This document shows positions 1 through 6,299 of a DNA stretch of 37,629 nt, piece by piece. A program made the position numbers and the translations under genes. Below the pieces are notes generated by a model. That model was not told the DNA's origin. It worked only from the letters and a program-made list of their open reading frames with translations, and ran no database searches. Every line of letters starts with the position of its first letter. Position 1 is the first letter of the stretch. Origin of the DNA: Oribacterium sp. P6A1. Its GTDB lineage: Bacteria > Bacillota > Clostridia > Lachnospirales > Lachnospiraceae. The stretch covers positions 1 to 37,629 of the forward strand of contig NZ_JNKO01000025.1 in the NCBI RefSeq assembly GCF_000702885.1, read 5' to 3'.

Positions 1-2
1 GC

Positions 3-98
3 ACTATCGATTATATCCATGAACTTAGATTGCCTCCTCAGGCTTTCTTTGTTCCAAAAATTGATTTTGATATTTTCAAGGTACAATTGTTTATATGA
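3..98 (+). CDS. 3' end of an unrecognised protein (partial, enters from left edge)
   Basis: An open frame enters the window and stops at the TGA ending at 98, giving the last 31 residues of a protein that reads Thr-Ile-Asp-Tyr-Ile-His at its start and ends Val-Gln-Leu-Phe-Ile. No family can be named from so short a tail. It is the only open frame running to a natural stop before the palindrome at 144, and it has the same direction as the next gene. It could also be a chance frame. Confidence 0.35.
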   Translation, partial: TIDYIHELRLPPQAFFVPKIDFDIFKVQLFI

Positions 99-143
99 GG
101 CAGCCGTCTGAAAAAATTAGGCGGTTGCTGAGCATACACTAAT

Positions 144-197
144 TAAGTAAGACGTAAATGCGACGTAAAAAATTACGTTGCATTTACGTCTTACTTA
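144..197. promoter_or_regulatory. 54-nt near-perfect palindrome before the AlbA_2 regulator
   Basis: Two 25-nt arms (144-168 and 173-197) are separated by AAAA and differ at one position, which would be a G-U pair in RNA. Each arm carries the submotifs GACGTAA and TAAGACGTAA. There is no T-run after it, so it does not look like a normal terminator. It ends 28 nt before the ribosome binding site of the gene at 239. An autoregulatory operator for that winged-helix protein is the favoured reading; an RNA hairpin or the relic of a mobile element end is possible. Confidence 0.7.
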
Positions 198-238
198 TCA
201 TATGATGATATTGAAATGAATTTTAGGAGGAATTGCCA

Positions 239-1492
239 ATGAAAGAAACAAGAACTCTAGAATATAAATCAGAAGTGACAAATTCATTTTTGAAAACAGT
301 GAGTGCTTTTTCTAATTTTGGAACTGGAAAAATATTGTTTGGAATTGCTGATGATGGAGCGGTCATTGGTATAGATAATCCAGATCAGAAATGTCTCGAT
401 ATTGAAAATAAAATTAATGATTCCATTTCTCCTAAGCCTGATTATTCTCTTTCAATTAATAGGTTAAATAATGTTATAACATTAGATATAACTGAAGGAA
501 GATATAAGCCATATTTATACAAGGGAAAAGCATATCGAAGAAGTGATACTGCTTCTGTTGAGGTTGACCAGATTGAATTAAAAAGACTTACTCTTGAGGG
601 AAATAATCTATACTTTGAATCATTAGTCAATGAGGATGAGGATATGACTTTTGAAGAGCTTGAGAAAAGTCTTATTGAAAAATTAGGAATAACAAAAGTT
701 AATGACGATACACTTAGGACGTTAGGACTTTATACAAAAGAAGGGCTGCTTAATAATGCGGCTTCATTGTTATCTGATAAAAATAATTTTTCTGGAATTG
801 ATGTTGCTCGTTTTGGTAACTCTATTGATGAAATACTAGATCGCGAGAGCTTTACTCATATGTCTATAATTACACAGTATAATAAGGCTCTTAATATGTA
901 TAGAAGATACTATCAATATGAGCAAATTAAAGGTTTTGATAGAGTTTTGGTAGAAAAGGTCCCAGAAAAAGCATTTCGTGAAGCAGTTGCAAATGCACTA
1001 GTACATAGAACATGGGATATAAATGCAAATATTAGGATATCAATGTTCGAGGATAAGATTGAGATTTCTTCGCCTGGTGGGTTGCCAAGTGGAATTAGTG
1101 AGGATGAATATTTACATGGCAATATTTCAACATTGAGAAATCCTGTATTAGGGAACATTTTCTTTAGATTGCACTATATTGAGATGTTTGGTACTGGAAT
1201 AAAACGAATTTTGGATGCATACAAAGAATGCCCAATAAAGCCACAGTTTGAAATAAAAGATAATTCAATTACTGTCACACTGCCTGTATTATCTGCAACA
1301 ATGTCGGTTACATCTGATGAAAATAAATTGCTAGAGTTGTTAACTGGTGAGATGCGCTATAGTAGCAGTGAAATAGCAGAAAAGCTCAATTGGAGCAAAG
1401 ATAAAACAGTACGAATCTTGAATGCTTTGGTGGACGTAGGATATGTTACAAAATATGGAACGGGGAGGGGAACAAGATACTCAAAAAAGTAG
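239..1492 (+). CDS. AlbA_2 (Schlafen-like) / GHKL / winged-helix putative transcriptional regulator
   Basis: This 417-residue protein belongs to the group often annotated as ATP-binding protein or RecG-like regulator (COG2865 type). Residues about 1-120 form an AlbA_2 domain, seen in EYKSE near the start and AFSNFGTGKILFGIADDG. Residues about 240-320 resemble the GHKL fold, with FREAVANALVHR as the N-box and GTGIKRI near its end. Residues about 364-417 are a winged helix (SSSEIAEKLNWSKDKTVRIL). ATG at 239 is chosen over the in-frame TTG at 233 because AGGAGG at 225-230 lies 8 nt before it. It has no partner gene; the only neighbour signal is the palindrome at 144. The target is unknown; proteins of this group are usually accessory and may take part in defence or toxin-antitoxin-like control, which is inference. 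Confidence 0.85.
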   Translation: MKETRTLEYKSEVTNSFLKTVSAFSNFGTGKILFGIADDGAVIGIDNPDQKCLDIENKINDSISPKPDYSLSINRLNNVITLDITEGRYKPYLYKGKAYRRSDTASVEVDQIELKRLTLEGNNLYFESLVNEDEDMTFEELEKSLIEKLGITKVNDDTLRTLGLYTKEGLLNNAASLLSDKNNFSGIDVARFGNSIDEILDRESFTHMSIITQYNKALNMYRRYYQYEQIKGFDRVLVEKVPEKAFREAVANALVHRTWDINANIRISMFEDKIEISSPGGLPSGISEDEYLHGNISTLRNPVLGNIFFRLHYIEMFGTGIKRILDAYKECPIKPQFEIKDNSITVTLPVLSATMSVTSDENKLLELLTGEMRYSSSEIAEKLNWSKDKTVRILNALVDVGYVTKYGTGRGTRYSKK

Positions 1493-1523
1493 ATGCGGGG
1501 CAGTTTTAAGTGTAAATCAATAG

Positions 1524-1601
1524 CAGGGCGTTATAGTTGGTATGGTTGTTGCGCTGGTTACTCAGGCTTTAACGCTATGGGGAGAAGAAGGATTACTTTG
1601 A
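1524..1601 (+). pseudogene. Possible C-terminal remnant of a membrane transporter
   Basis: A short open frame reads QGVIVGMVVALVTQALT and continues LWGEEGLL before the stop. It is a single hydrophobic helix with a charged tail, typical of the end of a permease, but a TAG lies directly upstream and there is no start codon. It sits at the left edge of a stretch of broken genes. The family cannot be named. Confidence 0.3.
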
Positions 1602-1637
1602 CTAAAAAATCCCTAATAGGATTTAAAATGGTAATTC

Positions 1638-2020
1638 TTACAGAGGAAATGCGACCGCTTCGTTGTATAACTTCTGTAATACTTTAATAAAAGCATCAAG
1701 GCTATGACGTTGATCCGCTTTATGAGTGCAGAGGACGCATGAAAAACTATCATCGCAGTCATAAGGAATCCAGGCAAACTGTCCGCTGTGGTCATTAAGA
1801 AAACCGGGAGCCAGACAGATTCCTTTGCCTGAAGCAACGTTAGTAAGTGTGGTGTCATGATCTGGACTATTAAAATATTCAATTTTACCTGATGAAATAA
1901 GCTTTTGCTGAACGGAGCGGAGAAGTGCCGGTGAGCCACCACCTACCATAAGAGTGTGACCATAAATGTCTTCATCAGTAATAAGATTTTTGCCAGCAAG
2001 AGGATCATTCTTAAATATAC
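1638..2020 (-). pseudogene. LysR-family regulator, C-terminal half of the effector domain only
   Basis: On the minus strand the frame reads [12 protein letters not shown], then [20 protein letters not shown] and ends near AFIKVLQKLYNEAVAFPL. This matches the second half of a LysR substrate-binding domain (the hPLA.k.. and iTl.nVasGkGi.laP blocks). The DNA-binding domain and first half are missing. The first available ATG at 1949 lies inside the domain, so no functional start exists. Its truncated 5' end meets the truncated 5' end of the acetyltransferase on the other strand near 2015-2040, which suggests one deletion across a divergent gene pair. Confidence 0.75.
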
Positions 2021-2255
2021 CTATGGAAAAGTCACTGTAAAGAAAAATGCATGGCTTGGCCTTAATGTAACTATCTGTCCTGGCGTAACCATCGGAGAAT
2101 ATGCAGTCGTTGGAGCGGGAGCTGTTGTTACAAAAGATGTACCTGCGTATGCGGTTGTAGGTGGTGTACCTGCTAAGGTAATCAAGATGCTGGATCCAGC
2201 GGAACAGAAGAAGAAAAAATTTCAGAACTATATAAAGACTACTGGGATTATATGA
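2020..2255 (+). pseudogene. Hexapeptide-repeat acetyltransferase, C-terminal part only
   Basis: The frame shows left-handed beta-helix hexapeptide repeats: [38 protein letters not shown] and GGVPAKVIK. This is the C-terminal half of a maltose/galactoside (Maa/LacA/NodL) type O-acetyltransferase. The N-terminal half, including the region before the catalytic His, is missing; similarity begins about 2022. An ATG at 1956 opens the frame, but the intervening residues match nothing and lie antisense to the LysR remnant. The frame runs into the next fragment with a 4-nt overlap. Confidence 0.75.
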
Positions 2256-2545
2256 TAGAGAAAAACATAGAAGGTCTCAGAAGTCTTATGTCTGCAGATT
2301 ACTGTCTTTATCATATGACAGGAGTAAGGCAGTCTGCTGATGAATTTATAGAGGGATTAAAGAATGGTACTTTCAATTATTATTCAGCCGAGCATGAGGA
2401 CATTGCCGTAAGTGTTGATGGTGATGAGGCAACCATTGAAGAAATGGCAGAAATCGCCAAGCTTGATAAGAACGAGAGATATTATCATAGAACAGATGAA
2501 CAGCTTATTCAGTTTGCTGGTTGGAAACCGGATTTTGAAAAATAA
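2252..2545 (+). pseudogene. NTF2-like (SnoaL/DUF4440 type) fragment with a foreign C-terminus
   Basis: The first half (EGLRSLMSADYCLYHMTG, then EFIEGLKNGTFNYYSAEHE) fits small NTF2-like proteins of the DUF4440 type. The domain actually starts before the ATG at 2252, in a frame with no start codon ([12 protein letters not shown]). After DGDEATIEE the expected final strands are replaced by an unrelated stretch, ERYYHRTDEQLIQFAGW, of unknown origin. It therefore looks like a chimera cut at both ends rather than a working gene. It could be translated by coupling to the overlapping upstream frame. Confidence 0.5.
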
Positions 2546-2560
2546 AGTATGTGGCCGACA

Positions 2561-2600
2561 TTGTCTCGCTTTGACTCGTTTTGTCTCGTCTTGACCGTCA
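2561..2600. repeat. Four tandem 10-bp repeats
   Basis: Four consecutive decamers read TTGTCTCGCT, TTGACTCGTT, TTGTCTCGTC and TTGACCGTCA. TTG is invariant, and the first three copies share CTCG at positions 5-8. The period is close to one helical turn, so all copies face the same side of the DNA. They lie just upstream of the palindrome and likely promoter of the nucleosidase gene. A regulator-binding iteron is possible. Confidence 0.65.
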
Positions 2601-2606
2601 AGTATG

Positions 2607-2639
2607 TATTCTTGAATTTTAAATTCAAGAATATATAGT
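2607..2639 (+). promoter_or_regulatory. Probable promoter overlapped by a perfect palindrome
   Basis: A perfect palindrome with 13-bp arms (2607-2619 and 2621-2633) is centred on T2620. TTGAAT at 2612-2617 and TATAGT at 2634-2639 are 16 bp apart and would serve as -35 and -10, so the palindrome covers the -35 and the whole spacer. It would drive the nucleosidase gene at 2702. A repressor bound there would block polymerase; this is inference. Confidence 0.5.
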
Positions 2640-2701
2640 AAAATAGAAGAGGGGGCTGTCCCACTTGATTGCCCATGATAATGGAAACGAGGTGATTAAA
2701 T

Positions 2702-3490
2702 TTGAGAAAAAGAAGTATTACGCTGATGTCTGTAGTAATTGCAATGGTACTTTGCTGCATACTCATAGGATGCGGGGAAAAGGCTAAGTCATCGGTAAAA
2801 ACCGGAATTATCGGAGCTATGGATGAGGAAGTGGATACCCTTAAGCAGGAGCTGGAAAACGTAAAGGTAACAGATATTGGCTGGATGGAGTTCTATGAAG
2901 GAAATCTTGACGGTGAGGATGTAGTTATCGTTAAGTGCGGAATCGGTAAGGTTAATGCGGGGGCTTGCGCTCAGGTTCTTATTACGAATTTTGGTGTGGA
3001 CAGGATTATTAATACCGGTGTGGCAGGCTCACTTGATGCTTCGATAGATATTGGAGATTTTGTGGTATCAACCGATGCGGTGCAGCACGACTTTGACCTG
3101 ACTGCCATAGGGAATCAAAAGGGAGAGCTTGATGGGATAGGCTCTGTTTCTTTGCCGGCAGATGAGACCATGATGGCAAATGCCGTCAGCGCTATTAGAG
3201 AATGTGCACCGGAAGTTAATGTTTTTGAGGGCAGAGTCTGCACGGGAGATCAGTTCATCTCATCAGATGAGCAAAAAAGGAATATAACATCTGAGTTTGG
3301 AGGACTTTGCTGTGAGATGGAAGGCGGAGCAATAGCTCAGATCTGCTACCAGAACAATGTACCCTTTGTTATCATCAGAGCCATTTCAGATAAGGCGGAC
3401 GGCTCTGCCACAGTGGATTATCCAACCTTTGAAAAAGAAGCAGCGGCAAGATGCGCATCCATCGTGCATTACATGGTTACAAACAAGTAA
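2702..3490 (+). CDS. MTA/SAH nucleosidase with a lipoprotein signal peptide
   Basis: The 262-residue product is a 5'-methylthioadenosine/S-adenosylhomocysteine nucleosidase (Pfs/MtnN), which cleaves adenine from MTA and SAH. GIIGAMDEE (with the catalytic Glu equivalent to E12), CEMEGGAIAQ and AISDKAD (the catalytic Asp) are all present, so it should be active. Unlike the usual cytosolic enzyme it starts with a signal peptide: MRKR, a hydrophobic core, and the lipobox LIGC with Cys about residue 24. That predicts a membrane-anchored enzyme outside the cell. The start is TTG with GAGGTG 7 nt upstream. Its neighbours are gene remnants, so it has no visible pathway partner. Secreted homologues are known in Borrelia (Bgp); a role in adenine salvage or signal degradation here is inference. 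Confidence 0.88.
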   Translation: MRKRSITLMSVVIAMVLCCILIGCGEKAKSSVKTGIIGAMDEEVDTLKQELENVKVTDIGWMEFYEGNLDGEDVVIVKCGIGKVNAGACAQVLITNFGVDRIINTGVAGSLDASIDIGDFVVSTDAVQHDFDLTAIGNQKGELDGIGSVSLPADETMMANAVSAIRECAPEVNVFEGRVCTGDQFISSDEQKRNITSEFGGLCCEMEGGAIAQICYQNNVPFVIIRAISDKADGSATVDYPTFEKEAAARCASIVHYMVTNK

Positions 3491-3549
3491 CGCATAATCT
3501 CAAAAACAAAAAAATCTATTGAAAAATAGCCCTATTTTGTTATAACAAG

Positions 3550-3579
3550 CCTCCTATATATAGGTTTATATATAGGAGG
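3550..3579 (+). promoter_or_regulatory. Hairpin that hides the ribosome binding site of the transposase remnant
   Basis: Arms of 13 nt (3550-3562 and 3567-3579) pair perfectly around the loop GGTT. The right arm contains the whole AGGAGG of the following gene (3574-3579), 4 nt before its ATG. In a transcript reading in from outside, the site would be buried. This arrangement is known for insertion sequences, where it prevents transposase synthesis from neighbouring promoters. Confidence 0.65.
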
Positions 3580-3583
3580 GGTT

Positions 3584-3904
3584 ATGTACTACGATTTTTG
3601 GGTGGATTTACCTGATGCGCCAGGGAAATATATTTTTGAAAAAAGAGGCGGAACGACATATGTGAAGTACGAATACGATAGGATTTACGATCCTGAAAAA
3701 CAGATCACCTATCCGAAACGTGCAACAATCGGAAAGCTTTCGGATGACAGGATGATGATACAGCCAAATCAAACTTTTTTGACTTACATTTTTATCGAAA
3801 GAGGAGACTATCGTAACCAAAGGATCGGCGCAGGGAGAACTGCAAGCATAAAGGTGGAGTTTATAGAGAACGAAGATAAAAGCCTCTGTCTTTCGCAGCA
3901 GTAA
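3584..3904 (+). pseudogene. N-terminal fragment of an IS transposase
   Basis: The first 75 or so residues (GKYIFEKRGGTTYVKYEYDR, then YPKRATIGKLSDD and MIQPNQTFLTY) resemble the N-terminus of the IS1634/IS4-like DDE transposases that are common in Lachnospiraceae. The catalytic core is absent; after residue 75 the frame continues in unrelated sequence and stops at 106 residues. It is the 5' end of an insertion sequence whose remainder has been lost. The assignment is from memory of the family pattern. Confidence 0.5.
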
Positions 3905-3967
3905 AGAACTGTCATTTTTACGTAAATATAGTATAAATCTGGAAGGTATGTGTCAAAGGAAATGAAG

Positions 3968-5353
3968 ATGAGGATGATAAAGATCGATAATAAGACATTC
4001 TGTTTGCTTGTGTCCGCGCTCATGTTCCTTTTAACGTTTTTTGCCTTTGCAGTATCGGTGAAAAATAATATTTTCAGAGACTCAATGTTCATGTTAAGGA
4101 TCATCTATCTTATCAGTCTCGTTTTTTTGACAGTTTTTTCGGGATATATGTGCTTCAGGGATAGCTACCTTGGAGCAATGGGCTATTTTACCCTCTTTCT
4201 CTTTAATCTTTTTGTTGCGGTATTCTTTGCAGCTCTTACAGGCAGTGTTTACGGGATGCCGGGGCATAGCCACGCTATTGATGTACTTACAGGCTTAGAT
4301 TATTTTTTTTCCATGACCTGTTTCCTGACCTTATGGCTCTATCAGAAGAGATTTCTTGAGGAAACAGCCGTCACACGCATGGTTACCGTGCTTATCTCCA
4401 TTGGGGTTATCATTTATTCCGTTGCCATTCTCGTCAACAGATTCAGGCCGGTTCTTTTTCTTGTCACTGATGAGGGATTATATTCTGATGTCATTGAGGA
4501 TCATATCAGCATCCTTCTGGATTTATTCTGTCTGATATCATTGTCGGTTGCTACCTTGCTTTCCAAATTGAGCAGAACCCGGAAACTTTCTTTTATATGC
4601 TGTATCTTTTCTCCCGTACTATTTTCCATGCTGTCTCTGAATCTGGACGTTTTAAACAAGTATGTATCGGTGTGGGGTCTGGCGACAGTTGTGTTTATGA
4701 TGCCGGTCTGCCTTATGTTTTTTAACGTAAATGATGAACTTGAGAAGGATAATCTAAGATACGAAAAGGAACAGGTTCAACTTCAGGTCTCAGCCATGAT
4801 CTCGCAGATGCAGCCCCATTTCCTTTGTAATTCTTTGGCGGTCATCGAAGCCTTGTGTGAGGAAGATCCGGGGCTTGCTGCCAGAGCCATAGGTGAATTC
4901 TCGGAGTATCTGCGTGAGAATATTGATTTTGCCGATAAAAGCGAGCCTGTTTCTTTTTCGGAAGAATTGAATCACATTAAAACTTATGTATGGCTTGAAA
5001 AGCTTCGTTTTCAAAACAAACTGAACATTGAATTCGATATAAACTGCACTTCTTTCCTTGTTCCGGCGCTTTCGGTCCAGCCTATAGTTGAAAATGCAAT
5101 AAAACATGGTGTCTGTGAGAAAAAAGATGGAGGGACTGTGAGGATCGGTTCGTTTGAAACGGGTGAGCACTATATTGTATCGGTAGCTGACGACGGAACC
5201 GGATTTGATGCTGCAGTGCATGAGGATAACGGGAGAAAGCATCTTGGAATAGAGAATTCCCGATACCGGATCCGGGAAATGGTAGGTGGAAGTCTTACTA
5301 TCGAGAGCACTCCGGGCAAAGGAACAAAGGTAACCATAAGGATTCCCAAATAA
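3968..5353 (+). CDS. GHKL-type sensor histidine kinase with polytopic membrane domain
   Basis: The N-terminal 230 residues hold six or seven hydrophobic helices and no recognised ligand domain. The kinase core starts with QMQPHFLCNSL (phospho-acceptor His about residue 283), the LytS/YehU-type H-box, followed by QPIVENAIKHGV (N-box, about 369), DDGTGFD (about 407) and GKGTKVTI (about 449). It should autophosphorylate and pass phosphate to the regulator starting 17 nt downstream. The frame is open from GTG 3950, but GGAAGG is only 3 nt from that codon. ATG 3968, with AAGGA 7 nt upstream, is preferred; ATG 3962 and 3974 are alternatives. The signal is unknown. Confidence 0.85.
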   Translation: MRMIKIDNKTFCLLVSALMFLLTFFAFAVSVKNNIFRDSMFMLRIIYLISLVFLTVFSGYMCFRDSYLGAMGYFTLFLFNLFVAVFFAALTGSVYGMPGHSHAIDVLTGLDYFFSMTCFLTLWLYQKRFLEETAVTRMVTVLISIGVIIYSVAILVNRFRPVLFLVTDEGLYSDVIEDHISILLDLFCLISLSVATLLSKLSRTRKLSFICCIFSPVLFSMLSLNLDVLNKYVSVWGLATVVFMMPVCLMFFNVNDELEKDNLRYEKEQVQLQVSAMISQMQPHFLCNSLAVIEALCEEDPGLAARAIGEFSEYLRENIDFADKSEPVSFSEELNHIKTYVWLEKLRFQNKLNIEFDINCTSFLVPALSVQPIVENAIKHGVCEKKDGGTVRIGSFETGEHYIVSVADDGTGFDAAVHEDNGRKHLGIENSRYRIREMVGGSLTIESTPGKGTKVTIRIPK

Positions 5354-5369
5354 ATGAAAGGCATGGAGA

Positions 5370-6146
5370 ATGAGAATACTTGTTGTAGAAGATGAACCCA
5401 TCCTGTTAAGGCAATTGACCAAACGTGTTCATGAGGCTCTGCCGGAAGCTGAGATAGTGGCTTTTGATAATGCCGATGATACGCTTGCTGCCTTACCTTT
5501 AGGGGTGATCAATATTGCATTTCTGGATATAGCGATAGGAGCCATGACAGGCGTTGACCTGGCAAGGTGCATTAAAACAGCATATCCCGGGTGCGACATA
5601 GTTTTTACCACCGGATACAGCGAGTACGCTCACAAAGCCTTCGAACTGGGAGCCAGTGACTATCTTATGAAGCCTGTTACGGTAGAAAAGATAGAGCATG
5701 CATTATCGCAGCTTCGGCATAATGCCATTAAAGGGAACATGGGGAAGGGATTGTCTATCCAGTGCTTTGGTGATTTTGAAGTGTTTTATAACAGAGAGCC
5801 TGTCGTATCCTTTACAAAACGTTCGAAAGAGCTTTTGGCCTATCTGATAAACAAGGCCGGTGTTCTCTGTCCGGTCACTGAAATCTGTAATGTCATATTC
5901 CGGGACAGTTCCGACTCTTATATTCGTGTCGCAAAGAAGGACCTCTTAAAGACATTATCAGACATAGGTGAGGCAGATATTCTGATCCAGGGATGGGGAG
6001 TGCTGGGAATCGACAGAAAAAAGGTACGGTGTGACTATTTTGACTATCTTGACGGAAAGCCGGGTGCCGTGAATCTTTATTATGGTGCTTATATGTCCCA
6101 GTATGACTGGGCGCATGGAAACAATCTGTTAAAACCAGGCAAATAA
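5370..6146 (+). CDS. Response regulator: receiver plus winged-helix (SARP/OmpR-like) output domain
   Basis: The receiver (about 1-118) has VVEDEP, the phosphorylated Asp53 in FLDIAIG, Thr/Gly in FTTGYSEY and Lys101 in LMKP. The C-terminal part (about 128-258, starting IQCFGDFEVFYN with FTKRSKELLAYLINKAG) is the short OmpR/SARP-like winged helix found with many Lachnospiraceae GHKL kinases, not the LytTR domain usually paired with LytS kinases. AAAGG at 5357-5361 is 8 nt before ATG. It is co-transcribed with the kinase and the operon ends at the strong stem at 6165. The amidohydrolases beyond that stem may be targets, but that is only proximity. Confidence 0.85.
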   Translation: MRILVVEDEPILLRQLTKRVHEALPEAEIVAFDNADDTLAALPLGVINIAFLDIAIGAMTGVDLARCIKTAYPGCDIVFTTGYSEYAHKAFELGASDYLMKPVTVEKIEHALSQLRHNAIKGNMGKGLSIQCFGDFEVFYNREPVVSFTKRSKELLAYLINKAGVLCPVTEICNVIFRDSSDSYIRVAKKDLLKTLSDIGEADILIQGWGVLGIDRKKVRCDYFDYLDGKPGAVNLYYGAYMSQYDWAHGNNLLKPGK

Positions 6147-6164
6147 GTAACCCCTTTTTGGTTT

Positions 6165-6231
6165 TGGTGAGGGTGCATTAACAGTCTTAATAACTTAAGA
6201 CTGTTAATGCACCCTCACCACTTTTATGTTT
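6165..6231 (+). terminator. Very long perfect stem-loop after the two-component operon
   Basis: Arms of 26 nt (6165-6190 and 6195-6220) pair without mismatch around TAAC, followed by CTTTTATGTTTT. It begins 18 nt after the response regulator stop. The stem is far longer than most intrinsic terminators and could be a small palindromic element reused as a terminator. Confidence 0.7.
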
Positions 6232-6299
6232 TAACGGACTTTTAACATTTATTTAAGTACAATGACTGTATATTGTTTGGCTTAATTAAAGGAGGCTCT

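Noticed and set aside
2650-2683. GGGGGCTGTCCC as a possible insertion sequence end
   Set aside because: It recalls IS1182-type ends, but no matching inverted end or transposase was seen, and it lies in the leader of the nucleosidase gene.
4790-5422. Long minus-strand open frame of 210 codons
   Set aside because: It lies fully antisense to the well-supported histidine kinase and has no family-like sequence or ribosome binding site.
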